Assembly: GCA_017858325.1 (NCBI GenBank)
Contig: JAFMBT010000001.1
Span: forward strand, 62,001-126,000
Direction of reading: 5' to 3'
Length of the DNA stretch: 64,000 bases
Source: Candidatus Planktophila sp.
Lineage (GTDB): Bacteria; Actinomycetota; Actinomycetes; Nanopelagicales; Nanopelagicaceae
The notes under the pieces: generated by a model
Database searches by the model: none
What the model was told of the DNA's origin: nothing
What the model saw: only the letters and a program-made list of their open reading frames with translations
Made by a program: the position numbers and the translations under genes
Shown here: one piece after another, positions 52,588 to 62,339 of the stretch
Layout: the number at the start of each line of letters is the position of its first letter
Numbering within the stretch: position 1 is the first letter of the stretch

Positions 52588-53158
52588 AGAGAGCCATCAC
52601 TGTAAAGATATAGATAGCAATTGGGGCGGAGGAGAACTCAAGTAAATTAAGAACCATAAAGATTGCAATGGCACTGGCTCGTACGGGTCTTTCTGCAATA
52701 GTGACAACACCAATCTGTTCGTAGCCAAGTGAAGCCATACGTGCGCGCGCATACTCTTGGGTAAGAGCAAGAGTAAAGAGGGCTAAGCAAATCTCTGCCG
52801 GAATCCCCCACTGATAAAGAGCGATAAACCAGAGCGCTTCAGTGATCCGATCTGCTATTGAATCTGCGATTGCGCCCATTTTACTATTGCGCCCACCAAC
52901 GATGGCAACGCTTCCATCGACCCCGTCACAGATAAGTGAGAGGATTAAAAAGATGAGGGCGATGATTGTTGTTGGATAAAATAGCGCTGCTGCTGCGAAG
53001 AGAATCCCTCCCAGGGTAAGCATGTTGGGAGAAACGCGTAGAAAATTAAGTACTCGAGCAATTCCGTAAGAAATAGTCAGCCAACCTTTAACAATGCCTG
53101 AGACGTCGGCTTCTAGATGAAGCTTCGACCATACTCTGAAAAATTCCTCACGTTTCAT
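52538..53158 (-). CDS. CDP-alcohol phosphatidyltransferase family protein
   Basis: LICDGVDGSVAIVGGRNSKMGAIADSIADR (CDP-OH-P motif), polytopic. Confidence 0.87.
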   Translation of the reverse strand: MKREEFFRVWSKLHLEADVSGIVKGWLTISYGIARVLNFLRVSPNMLTLGGILFAAAALFYPTTIIALIFLILSLICDGVDGSVAIVGGRNSKMGAIADSIADRITEALWFIALYQWGIPAEICLALFTLALTQEYARARMASLGYEQIGVVTIAERPVRASAIAIFMVLNLLEFSSAPIAIYIFTVMALFSVYQVMRAARGYLVQ

Positions 53159-53161
53159 TTT

Positions 53162-54001
53162 CTAGCGCCGATCTTGTAGAGATGTAAAGATCTCACTTGT
53201 GGCAGTCGAGCTATTCATTGTATAAAAATGAATTCCAGGTGCGCCTGCATCAATAAGATCGTTGCAAAGATCTAGTGCAATCTCGACTCCAAGCTTACGG
53301 ACATCATCTGGATTATCCTCAACCGCTGCAAACCGCGCGGCTATCGATTCTGGAATCGGAGTTCCGCCAAGTTCTGCCATCTTCGTGAGCAGTTTTACAT
53401 TGGTGACAGGTAATACTCCAGCAATAATTGGCAGCGCCGAACCGCGAGATTCTAGGGTGTCAACTAAGCGTTTCCATTTATCGATATCGAAAAAAAATTG
53501 AGTGGTTGCAAATGATGCACCCAGAGATTCTTTTCGAAGCAATACATCAATATCCTTATTGAAATCTCCGCCAGAGTTTGGATGTCCGTCAGGAAATGCT
53601 GCAACACCAATTGTAAAATCTCCATTCTCTTGAGCAAGTGTGATTAATTCATCAGCATGCGTGAGTCCACCATCCACCGGCGTCCATGGAGCGCGGGGTC
53701 CACCTACTGGATCTCCACGAAGTGCCAAAATACTTTTTATTCCGGCATCGGTGTAGCGATCTAAGATTTCAATAAGCTCTGTCCGCGTTGAACCAACGCA
53801 GGTCAGATGCGCAAGAGTTGGAATCTTGGTGCGAGCTGTGATCTCTGAAGTGATACGTATCGTTCGGTCTCGAGTTCCACCCCCTGCACCGTAGGTTACG
53901 GCGACGAAATCAGGGGTGTGATGTGCCAGAGTTTCTAAAGCCTGCCACAGTCGATCCTCCCCAGCGCGATCTTTAGGTGGAAAAAACTCAAATGAGTACA
54001 T
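53162..54001 (-). CDS. metF: Methylenetetrahydrofolate reductase
   Basis: MYSFEFFPPKDRAGEDRLW, VTYGAGGGTRDRT, LRGDPVGG, TTQFFFDID, AGVLPVTN. Confidence 0.94.
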   Translation of the reverse strand: MYSFEFFPPKDRAGEDRLWQALETLAHHTPDFVAVTYGAGGGTRDRTIRITSEITARTKIPTLAHLTCVGSTRTELIEILDRYTDAGIKSILALRGDPVGGPRAPWTPVDGGLTHADELITLAQENGDFTIGVAAFPDGHPNSGGDFNKDIDVLLRKESLGASFATTQFFFDIDKWKRLVDTLESRGSALPIIAGVLPVTNVKLLTKMAELGGTPIPESIAARFAAVEDNPDDVRKLGVEIALDLCNDLIDAGAPGIHFYTMNSSTATSEIFTSLQDRR

Positions 54002-54048
54002 AGTCTTTTCAGGTCGGATCCTCACGTCATCAGGGTACCGTTGCCCCC

Positions 54049-55134
54049 GTGAATAGTCAGGTTATGGATGAACTTGTATCGGTACGTGAACAAGTGCAGG
54101 CAGCCTTGGCGTCATACCTTGCCGATGCGCGGGTACATCTAACAACTATTGGTTCGCAGCTAGCACCTGTCTGCGATGGGTTAGAAGAGTTCATTCTTGA
54201 TGGCGGAAAACGATTGCGCCCACTCTTTGCATATGCAGGCCACAGAGCAGCGGGCAAAGTTGTAGGGACACACGAGATTAAGGCATTTGCAAGCCTTGAA
54301 TTCTTACAAGCCTGTGCTCTGATACACGATGATCTTATGGACGCCTCCGATACTCGCCGCGGAAAACCCGCAATTCATCGACGTTTTGAAAACCTCCATC
54401 AGGAACACGCACTGGCTGGACTATCGGAGGAATTTGGCGCTGCCGCTGCCATTCTCTTAGGTGATCTTGCGCTGGTGCAATCCGATCATATGCTCCATAC
54501 ATCCGGCATCTCATCACCACAATTATTAAGTGCGCTAGAAATACATGATGAGATGAGAATCGAACTTATGGCCGGGCAGTATCTTGACGTTCGTGAGGCG
54601 GGTGAGAAAAGTTTTAGCGTAGAGCGATCTCTACGCATCGCACGATTTAAATCTGGAAAATACAGTATTGAGCGCCCGCTCCACCTGGGTGCCGCGATTG
54701 CTCTGAGTAACTCGAGCAAAGATAACCCGCTCAATTGGAAGTTATCAGAGTACGGGCTCCCTCTCGGTGAGGCATTTCAGTTACGTGATGATCTCTTGGG
54801 GATATTTGGTGATCCAGCTATCACGGGAAAACCTGCCGGAGATGACCTGCGTGAAGGAAAACGTACAGTCCTCATGGCGATGGCGATGGAGCGAACCACC
54901 GATGCTGGGCGGGATAAGCTCAAATCCTATCTCGGGCGGCCTGATCTGTCTCATGAGATCATTGAGGTACTTCGGGGCATCATCATAGAAAGTGGCGCTG
55001 TAGAAAGTGTTGAAGGTTTAATTGAGAAATTAACGTATGACGCTTTGCAGGCAGCGAAATCTCATGAGATTGCACCTGATTCCCAAGAATTGTTATCAGC
55101 ACTTGCAGCTAGTGCAACTGCGCGAAAGAGTTAG
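54049..55134 (+). CDS. crtE: Polyprenyl (GGPP-type) diphosphate synthase
   Basis: LDGGKRLRPLFAYAG, LIHDDLMDASDTRRGKPAIH (DDxxD), QLRDDLLGIFGD; upstream of crtI-crtB. Confidence 0.93.
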   Translation: MNSQVMDELVSVREQVQAALASYLADARVHLTTIGSQLAPVCDGLEEFILDGGKRLRPLFAYAGHRAAGKVVGTHEIKAFASLEFLQACALIHDDLMDASDTRRGKPAIHRRFENLHQEHALAGLSEEFGAAAAILLGDLALVQSDHMLHTSGISSPQLLSALEIHDEMRIELMAGQYLDVREAGEKSFSVERSLRIARFKSGKYSIERPLHLGAAIALSNSSKDNPLNWKLSEYGLPLGEAFQLRDDLLGIFGDPAITGKPAGDDLREGKRTVLMAMAMERTTDAGRDKLKSYLGRPDLSHEIIEVLRGIIIESGAVESVEGLIEKLTYDALQAAKSHEIAPDSQELLSALAASATARKS

Positions 55135-55142
55135 GAACCGCC

Positions 55143-56627
55143 ATGGTTGCACGCATTAAGGGACCGACAGATCATGTCGTTGTTGTTGGCGCTGGTCTTG
55201 CTGGCTTAAGTGCTGCGCTACGCCTTGCCGGTGCGGGACGCAAGGTGACAGTCCTAGAACGCGAAAGCGTTCCCGGTGGTCGCAATGGGCTCCTTAAAAA
55301 AGATGGGTATGCCTTCGACACTGGTCCTTCAGTTCTGACTATGCCCTCTCTCATTCAAGATGCATTTTCATGTGTCGGTGAAGATATGAAAGATTGGCTG
55401 GAATTAACACCGGTCAAGCCTCTCTATCGCGCCTTTTATCATGATGGAAGCGTGATTGATGTACATGCAAATACGGCAGAGATGGAAGAGGAGATTAGGC
55501 GAACAGTAAGTGCTGAAGAAGCACTTGGGTATCGTCGCTATGTAGATTTTGTCACGAAGCTATATAAGTATGAGATGAATGATTTTATTGATCGAAATAT
55601 TGATTCCCCCTTTAACTTGCTTACACCAAATCTTGCTCGACTTATTGCACTCGGTGGATTTAGGAAGCTTTCACCAAAGGTTAATCAATTTCTTAAAGAC
55701 CCTCGCCTACAAAAGGTGTACTCATTCCAAGCCATGTATGCCGGAGTGAGCCCCCAACAAGCACTTGCTATCTATGCAGTTATTGCCTACATGGATTCCG
55801 TTAACGGTGTCTTCTTTCCTAAAGGTGGAATGCACGCAGTCCCCCGTGCACTGGCGGCAGCGGCCGAAAAGCATGGAGTGACCTTTAAGTACGACACAGA
55901 GGTCACCGGCGTAGATGTTGTAAATTCACGTGCTCGCGCCGTTACAACTGCAACGGGTGAACGTTATGAATGTGATGCCCTAGTGATGAACCCAGATTTA
56001 CCTGTTGTCTGGCGCGATCTTCTAGGTAAAACTCCGCTGAATATCAAGCGTCTTAAGTATTCGCCTTCCTGTGTGACTTTACTCGTTGGGTCCTCAAAGA
56101 AATATGAGCACACCGCTCATCACAATATTCACTTTGGGCAATCCTGGGATGGCGTATTTGATGAATTAATAAAAAAGAAAGTCTTAATGACAGACCCGTC
56201 AGTACTTGTCACGATTCAAAGCAAGGACGACCCATCCCTAGCTCCTGCCGGAAAAGAGTCGTATTACATTCTCTATCCCACCCCTAACCTTGATGCCGAC
56301 ATTGATTGGAAAAAACAGGCTGGTCCATACCGTGATCACATGGTAAAAACTCTAGAAGATCGTGGCTATACCGATTTCAGCGCTGGCATTGAGACTGAAG
56401 TAATGACAACACCACTTGATTGGCAAGATCAAGGAATGGAGCGCGGAGCACCTTTTGCAAGTGCACACACATTTTTCCAAACCGGACCGTTTCGACCACG
56501 TAACATCGCTGCCGGATTTGAAAATATTGTCTTTGCTGGATCTGGAACTCAGCCAGGAGTGGGAGTTCCCATGGTTTTGATCTCAGGACGCCTTGCCGCC
56601 GAGCGAATCGTCGGACCTGTTAGGTAA
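55143..56627 (+). CDS. crtI: Phytoene desaturase
   Basis: VVVVGAGLAGLSAALRLAGAGRKVTVLERESVPGGRNG, FDTGPSVLTMP, GSGTQPGVGVPMVLISGRLAAERI. Confidence 0.94.
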   Translation: MVARIKGPTDHVVVVGAGLAGLSAALRLAGAGRKVTVLERESVPGGRNGLLKKDGYAFDTGPSVLTMPSLIQDAFSCVGEDMKDWLELTPVKPLYRAFYHDGSVIDVHANTAEMEEEIRRTVSAEEALGYRRYVDFVTKLYKYEMNDFIDRNIDSPFNLLTPNLARLIALGGFRKLSPKVNQFLKDPRLQKVYSFQAMYAGVSPQQALAIYAVIAYMDSVNGVFFPKGGMHAVPRALAAAAEKHGVTFKYDTEVTGVDVVNSRARAVTTATGERYECDALVMNPDLPVVWRDLLGKTPLNIKRLKYSPSCVTLLVGSSKKYEHTAHHNIHFGQSWDGVFDELIKKKVLMTDPSVLVTIQSKDDPSLAPAGKESYYILYPTPNLDADIDWKKQAGPYRDHMVKTLEDRGYTDFSAGIETEVMTTPLDWQDQGMERGAPFASAHTFFQTGPFRPRNIAAGFENIVFAGSGTQPGVGVPMVLISGRLAAERIVGPVR

Positions 56628-57538
56628 TGAACGAGTTAGATGCTGCAGGGATCTTTGATTCTGCCTTGCGGGCATCGTATAGTGAATGCAAGAGGCTGAA
56701 CTCGTTACATGGAAAAACGTATTACCTTGCGACTTTATTGTTGCCAAAGGGAAAACGGCCATTTGTTCATGCGCTCTATGGTTTTGCTCGGTATGCCGAT
56801 GAAATCGTTGACGATTTAGCATCAACACTTACCCCTGAGGAGAAAGCAGAGGCACTCAATACATGGAGCTCTGGCGTCCTCAATGACCTAGCAATTGGTA
56901 AAAGCCACGATGCTGTAGGGGCTGCCCTGGTTGATACCGTTAAGCGCTTTGATATCCCCCATCAGCACTTTGTTGATTTCCTTCACTCAATGGAGATGGA
57001 TTTAACGGTGAGCACATATGCCTCATATAAAGATTTGAGCGAATATGTTTATGGCTCAGCTGCAGTAATTGGCCTGCAAATGGTTCCAATTCTTGGACCT
57101 CTCTCCGAAGAGGCTTACCCACCTGCGGAAAAGCTTGGTATCGCCTTCCAATTGGCCAATTTCATTAGAGATGTTGCCGAAGATCTTGATCGAGGGCGTA
57201 TCTATTTACCTCTTGAAGAACTCGCTGCCGATGGTGTTGATCAAGAGATGCTCAATGCACGCAGATTAACCCCCGAAATAGTTCGTGCCCTCAAGTTTCA
57301 AATTGCCAGAGTGCGGGAACTGCAGAGAGAAGCTGCTCCCGGGATTGATTTACTGCACCCCACAAGCAGACCCTGTATTCGAGCCGCGAGTGAGCTTTAC
57401 TGCGGAATCGTTGATGAAGTGGAAGCTATCGGCTATGACATCTTCAATAAGCGGGCACAAACTTCTAAGGCGCGCCGAATTCGTGTTGCAGGAAGAGCAT
57501 ATCGACATGCACTTTCTGCTCGGCGTGCGCTAGACTAA
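56627..57538 (+). CDS. crtB: Phytoene synthase
   Basis: FVHALYGFARYADEIVDDLAS (DxxxD), YVYGSAAVIGLQM, QLANFIRDVAEDLDRGRIYLP. Confidence 0.95.
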   Translation: MNELDAAGIFDSALRASYSECKRLNSLHGKTYYLATLLLPKGKRPFVHALYGFARYADEIVDDLASTLTPEEKAEALNTWSSGVLNDLAIGKSHDAVGAALVDTVKRFDIPHQHFVDFLHSMEMDLTVSTYASYKDLSEYVYGSAAVIGLQMVPILGPLSEEAYPPAEKLGIAFQLANFIRDVAEDLDRGRIYLPLEELAADGVDQEMLNARRLTPEIVRALKFQIARVRELQREAAPGIDLLHPTSRPCIRAASELYCGIVDEVEAIGYDIFNKRAQTSKARRIRVAGRAYRHALSARRALD

Positions 57539-57539
57539 A

Positions 57540-57637
57540 AACGCGGGAGCACATGCGCTTGTTACAGGCGCTGCTGAGAGGATCTCAACGTGAGATCGAC
57601 CGCTGGACCCGTCCGGTAATGCGGATGCGGAAAGGAA
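57540..57637 (+). ncRNA. TPP riboswitch (THI element)
   Basis: GCGGGAGC...GGCGCTGCTGAGAGGATCTCAACGTGAGATCGACCGCTGGACCCGTCCGGTAATGCGGATGCGGAAAGGAA: GCTGAGAG core and GACC...CCGGTAATGC-GG-GGAAAGGA core; 3' end overlaps the SD of pnuT. Confidence 0.9.
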
Positions 57638-57643
57638 TCACTT

Positions 57644-58189
57644 ATGTCTACCCTAGAAATCATTGCAGCAACTGTCTCATTCATCGCAGTCTCTCTCGGA
57701 GTTACCGGAAAACGTATTACCTGGCCGTTCTGGGTAATGGGAAGCGCGCTCTATGGAATCTTCTTCTTCCAATCTGAGTACTTTGCTAGCGCAGTGCTAC
57801 AGATTGTCTTTATCGCAGCGGCGATTGCGGGTTGGTTTGGCTGGGGTAAGAAAGGTGCGGTACCTGGACGCCTCAAGAACTCTTATCGCCTTTATTCACT
57901 ACTAGGTATCGCTGTACTCACTCTTCTTCTTGGACCAGTACTTGAACGTGTCGGTGCGGCCGCCACATATGCCGATGCTGTGCTTCTCTTCGCATCTATC
58001 ACCGCACAGATGTTAATGGTCTACCAAAAGTATGAGGCATGGCCAATGTGGCTTGTTATCAATGTTGGATATACAACGCTTTTCTATTCGCAAGAGCTCT
58101 TTCTTACCGCTGCTCTTTACTTGGTTTTCACAGTTGTTGCGGCGGTCGGGTGGAGGCAGTGGTATGGAACTTATCGCAGCACTCGCTGA
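57644..58189 (+). CDS. pnuT: PnuC-family transporter, probably thiamine-specific (PnuT)
   Basis: 181 aa; GKRITWPFWVMGSALYGIFFFQSEYFASAVLQIVFIAAAIAGWFGW...YTTLFYSQELFLTAALYLVFTVVAAVGWRQW; preceded directly by a TPP riboswitch. Confidence 0.88.
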   Translation: MSTLEIIAATVSFIAVSLGVTGKRITWPFWVMGSALYGIFFFQSEYFASAVLQIVFIAAAIAGWFGWGKKGAVPGRLKNSYRLYSLLGIAVLTLLLGPVLERVGAAATYADAVLLFASITAQMLMVYQKYEAWPMWLVINVGYTTLFYSQELFLTAALYLVFTVVAAVGWRQWYGTYRSTR

Positions 58190-58700
58190 TATTTGTAAGT
58201 CATCCGATCAGCCCATCATCGCAATTGATGGGCCGGCTGGAGCGGGGAAAACAACTCTTGCTACAACACTTTCCCTTGCCCTAGCTAAGGAATTCACGAT
58301 TACGGTCATACATATGGATGATCTGTATGCCGGGTGGGATGGTGCGCTTGGTAAATCACTTACTGATTCTTTAACCTGGATCACAAGTTGCCACAAAGTA
58401 AAGAAGGATCTGATCTTCGCGCCATTTAATTGGGTTCAGAACAACTTTGATCCACCGCGCCGTTGTGCGAGCACATCGCTATTGATCCTAGAAGGTGTGG
58501 GTAGCTCACAAGTGGCAGTTGAAGAGTTCCTCTCAACATCGATCTGGATCGATCTTGATCCAATTATTGGATTCCAGCGCGTGATAGAGCGCGATGGCGA
58601 GCAGATTTCAGAGTCGATGAAGGGCTGGCTTGATCGTCAAGGGCAACACTTCGCTAATGATCGAACGAAAGAGCGCTCTGAATTCATCCTTTCAACATAA
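58164..58700 (+). CDS. P-loop kinase, uridine kinase-like
   Basis: IAIDGPAGAGKTTLATTLSLALAKEF (Walker A), VIHMDDLYAGWDGAL, LLILEGVGSS; start MELIAALADI overlaps the pnuT end by 26 bp. Confidence 0.85.
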   Translation: MELIAALADICKSSDQPIIAIDGPAGAGKTTLATTLSLALAKEFTITVIHMDDLYAGWDGALGKSLTDSLTWITSCHKVKKDLIFAPFNWVQNNFDPPRRCASTSLLILEGVGSSQVAVEEFLSTSIWIDLDPIIGFQRVIERDGEQISESMKGWLDRQGQHFANDRTKERSEFILST

Positions 58701-58709
58701 AATTCACTC

Positions 58710-60596
58710 ATGTCTGATCTCACTGGCCATCTCATTGATGGGCGTTATCAACTCCTCAGCCAGATGGGCTCAGGAGGAATGGCTACGATCTATGAAGCTC
58801 TCGACACTCGACTTGATCGTCGAGTTGCGGTCAAAATCATGCACTCACACCTGGCTCAAGATGAGCAATTTGTCGAACGTTTTATTCGTGAGGCTAAGGC
58901 TGCTGCTGCGCTGAGCCATCCCAATATTGTTTCCGTTCAAGATCAAGGGTGGAATCAGAGCGGAGTACCTGCTGTCTTTATTGTGATGGAGATGGTCGCT
59001 GGACATACGCTGCGAGAGTATTTGACGGAGCGCGGAAGTATTCCAATTGCAGATGGAATTAAGTTCCTGCTTCCAGTCCTTAGCGCACTCGGAGCTGCAC
59101 ATAAATTAGGTATCGTTCATCGTGATGTGAAACCTGAAAATATTCTCGTCTCTAAAGAAGGCCGAATAAAGATTGCCGACTTTGGATTAGCAAAGGGTGC
59201 TCTCATTGGAAGCACCATGACTGCTGAGTCAAGTGTGATTTTGGGCAGCGTCTCTTATCTTTCTCCAGAACAAGTATCACGGGGAATTGCAGATTCTCGA
59301 AGTGATGTGTATTCGGCAGCGATCACTGCTTTTGAAATATTCACCGGCACTAAACCATTTGAAGGTGATGAACCAATTCAGATTGCCTTTATGCATGTGA
59401 ACTCCCAAGTTCCTCGAATCAGTTCACTCGTCGAAAATGTTCCTCAAGCACTCGATGACCTTATCTATCGCGCAACACGTGTAGATCCTGATCAGCGTCC
59501 ACGCGATGCTCAGGAGTTTCACTCTGAGCTACTAGCTATTTCACACTCCCTTAATCCTGCAGGCCCTCAGCTAAGCCTGGAACTAGACATTCCCATTGCA
59601 CCAATGCGAGAGAAAAGTAAGAAGCGTTCTGAAAAACTTCCTCCACCTGTGCCGATCTCAACGAGTCAAGAGACCACGGATCAGGTGAATGCTCGAAGAA
59701 AAGTCAGCAATCGAGTTAAACGTAATCGTTTGATTGCAGCTGGCTTAACTCTTATCCTTGCACTTACCGGCTGGTGGGTTCTGGCCGGACCTGGAGCTTC
59801 AGTAAAATTCCCCTCTGTTGTAGGTGCCAACGTCGAACAAGCCAAAACGACACTCGTTGCACTTGGTTTGCAAACCACAATCGTCGAAGAGCGTTTTGAT
59901 GAGGAGATTCCGAAGGGTCGAGTTATCTCAACGCAACCCACAGCTGGAGATTCGATAGCTCCGGGTGGCCTCGTCTCACTGACAGTTTCCAAAGGTGCAG
60001 AGCGGTATACCGTGCCCTCGCTCCGAAAGATCACAACTGAAGCTGCTACGAACTTGCTCGCCAAAACGCCGTTGCGAATAGGTGATATCACAGAAGTCTT
60101 TAACTCCAAGGTGGCGAAAGGATTGATTATCTCTTCAACACCAAAGGCGGGAATTCAAGTAAAGCGAGATACCCTCGTAGATCTTGTTGTAAGTAAGGGT
60201 GTTGAAACATTTAACCTAGTCTCTTACGTTGGCAAAAACGGTGAGCAGGCGCTGAACGAGTTAACTAGCGCAGGTTTTGATGTAACGCCGACTTATATCT
60301 ATGACGAAGTAGTGATGCCTGGTGAAGTGATTTCCCAGAAGCCGGTGGCTGGTGTGGCACTGCCCGCAGGTGCTGGCGTCGAAATATTTATTTCCCAAGG
60401 TTCAGCCTTTGTCTTTATCCCAAATGTTTTGCGATATACCCAAAAGAGAGCTGTAGCGGTTCTAGAAGATTTAGGACTAGTCGTTGCCAAACCTATAAAG
60501 AAGGTGACAAAAACCTCAAAGGTGGTTATCGGTATCAATCCCAAGGTAGATACCAAGGTCAAACGTGGAACAATGGTGACTCTCACAGTAGGGTGA
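58710..60596 (+). CDS. Ser/Thr protein kinase with C-terminal PASTA repeats (PknB/PknL type)
   Basis: MGSGGMATIYEALDTRLDRRVAVKIM, HRDVKPENIL, DFGLAKG; TM ~aa 345; several PASTA-like repeats. Confidence 0.95.
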   Translation: MSDLTGHLIDGRYQLLSQMGSGGMATIYEALDTRLDRRVAVKIMHSHLAQDEQFVERFIREAKAAAALSHPNIVSVQDQGWNQSGVPAVFIVMEMVAGHTLREYLTERGSIPIADGIKFLLPVLSALGAAHKLGIVHRDVKPENILVSKEGRIKIADFGLAKGALIGSTMTAESSVILGSVSYLSPEQVSRGIADSRSDVYSAAITAFEIFTGTKPFEGDEPIQIAFMHVNSQVPRISSLVENVPQALDDLIYRATRVDPDQRPRDAQEFHSELLAISHSLNPAGPQLSLELDIPIAPMREKSKKRSEKLPPPVPISTSQETTDQVNARRKVSNRVKRNRLIAAGLTLILALTGWWVLAGPGASVKFPSVVGANVEQAKTTLVALGLQTTIVEERFDEEIPKGRVISTQPTAGDSIAPGGLVSLTVSKGAERYTVPSLRKITTEAATNLLAKTPLRIGDITEVFNSKVAKGLIISSTPKAGIQVKRDTLVDLVVSKGVETFNLVSYVGKNGEQALNELTSAGFDVTPTYIYDEVVMPGEVISQKPVAGVALPAGAGVEIFISQGSAFVFIPNVLRYTQKRAVAVLEDLGLVVAKPIKKVTKTSKVVIGINPKVDTKVKRGTMVTLTVG

Positions 60597-60600
60597 GCCA

Positions 60601-61464
60601 GTGCCTTCTCAATCTCGCCCACGTATCGGCGCCCACACCCCAACTAGTGGTGGAATGGCAAAGCGTTCCATTGAATATGCACGTATTACAGAAGCTGAAG
60701 CTATTCAAGTATTTACATCCAATCCGCGTGGTTGGGCAATGCCTGAGACAAACCATGAAGCAGATGTGCTCTTTCGGGAACGTGCAGAAGAACTAGATCT
60801 TGAAGTCTATGTGCACGCTCCTTTCTTGATTAATTTAGGTTCACCTACCGAGGGAACCTATAAAAATTCATTAACCTCGACGCAGTATTCACTTAAGCGG
60901 GGAAAAGAAATTGGGGCGCTCGGAGTCGTAGTCCACACTGGCTCTGCTGTGAATGAAGATTTTATTGAGAGCGCATGGAAGCAAATTCATGAAGGAATGA
61001 TGCCAATTCTGAATGAGCTCACCGCGGATGCCCCATATCTATTGCTCGAGCCAACAGCAGGTCAAGGCCAATCTCTTGTGAAGCGCTTGGAAGATCTTGA
61101 ACACTACTTAAAGGCGTTGGAATACCATCCTAAAGTTGGAATATGTCTTGATACCTGCCATGTCTTTGCAGCGGGCCATGACATAGCAGCTAAAGGTGGA
61201 ATGAAAGAGACCCTTGATCTCTTAGTTGAAGTCGCAGGGGCCGAGCGTATTCAACTGATTCATGCAAATGATTCCATGGATGTATGTGGGGCTCTCAAGG
61301 ATCGCCACCAGAATATTGGTGAAGGATTTATTGGCATCGATCCATTTAAGGAATTGCTGGCTCACCCTGCAGTTCTTAACGCACCTCTCATTTTAGAGAC
61401 TCCAGGCATGGAGCCTGAACATGGAAAAGAGATCGCTCTACTGAAGAAGTTGCGCAAAGGGTAG
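60601..61464 (+). CDS. nfo: Endonuclease IV (AP endonuclease)
   Basis: RIGAHTPTSGGMAKRSIEYA, VYVHAPFLINLGSP, GICLDTCHVFAAGHD, RHQNIGEGFIG; GTG start. Confidence 0.94.
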   Translation: MPSQSRPRIGAHTPTSGGMAKRSIEYARITEAEAIQVFTSNPRGWAMPETNHEADVLFRERAEELDLEVYVHAPFLINLGSPTEGTYKNSLTSTQYSLKRGKEIGALGVVVHTGSAVNEDFIESAWKQIHEGMMPILNELTADAPYLLLEPTAGQGQSLVKRLEDLEHYLKALEYHPKVGICLDTCHVFAAGHDIAAKGGMKETLDLLVEVAGAERIQLIHANDSMDVCGALKDRHQNIGEGFIGIDPFKELLAHPAVLNAPLILETPGMEPEHGKEIALLKKLRKG

Positions 61465-61472
61465 GTTTTGCT

Positions 61473-62339
61473 ATGTTGACAAGTAGCGCTAATCGCCTGC
61501 GCCTGGCACCGGTTGCTTTGATTTCTCTGGCAGCTGCTTGGGGTCTTGCCTTTGTTATTATGAAAGATTCGATCGAACGACAGAGCGTCAATAGTTTTTT
61601 ATTCACACGCTTTGGAATTGCCACACTTGTTTTATTGGCTTTACGTCCCATGATTTTTCGCCTGATAACAAAAGAGCTCTTCACAAAAGGTTTTCTAGCA
61701 GGACTATTACTTGGCGCTGGTTTTATTCTGCAAACTGAAGGACTAGCCCGAACCGATGCGGGAATCACAGGATTTATCACCGGACTTTACGTTGTTGCTA
61801 CCCCACTGATTTCCGCTCTTTTTCTCAAAAAGAAGATCACACTCTTCACCTGGGGATGCGTGGGTCTGGCAACTGTTGGTCTGGCACTTCTATCCCTACG
61901 TGGATGGGCTATGGGCTTTGGGGAATTTCTGGTGCTCCTCTGCGCCATTGCCTTTGCATCTCATATTGTGGCTCTTGGCCAATGGAGCGCTGGAAGAGAT
62001 GTCTATGCGATGACAATCGTTCAACTTTTTGCGGTAACGGTGCTGACCGGAAGCTTCGCATTTGTTGAGGGGTATCAGGCTCCTCCTGATAATAATGTGT
62101 GGGCAGTTGTCTTTTTCACTGCGATAGTTGCGACAGCGCTAGGTTTCATTATTCAGACCTGGGCCCAGGCACATATCGAACCAACAAAAGTTGCCGTGAT
62201 TTTGACGCTGGAAGTTGTATTTGCCGCTTTCTTTGCAATCACAATTGGCCGTGAAAGCATGACACCGCAAGTACTTCTTGGTGGAGTTATATTATTGATC
62301 TCTATGTACCTCATCGTCATTAAAGAGCCATCCCAATGA
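61473..62339 (+). CDS. EamA/DMT-family transporter
   Basis: Ten-TM-like protein; AAWGLAFVIMKDSIERQSVNSFLFTRF, ALGFIIQTWAQAHIEPTKVAVILTLEVVFAAFFA. Confidence 0.9.
   Translation: MLTSSANRLRLAPVALISLAAAWGLAFVIMKDSIERQSVNSFLFTRFGIATLVLLALRPMIFRLITKELFTKGFLAGLLLGAGFILQTEGLARTDAGITGFITGLYVVATPLISALFLKKKITLFTWGCVGLATVGLALLSLRGWAMGFGEFLVLLCAIAFASHIVALGQWSAGRDVYAMTIVQLFAVTVLTGSFAFVEGYQAPPDNNVWAVVFFTAIVATALGFIIQTWAQAHIEPTKVAVILTLEVVFAAFFAITIGRESMTPQVLLGGVILLISMYLIVIKEPSQ

Noticed and set aside
57553-57777. ORF-track plus-strand ORF overlapping the TPP riboswitch and pnuT start
   Set aside because: Wrong frame relative to pnuT, no recognisable family, and fully explained by riboswitch plus pnuT
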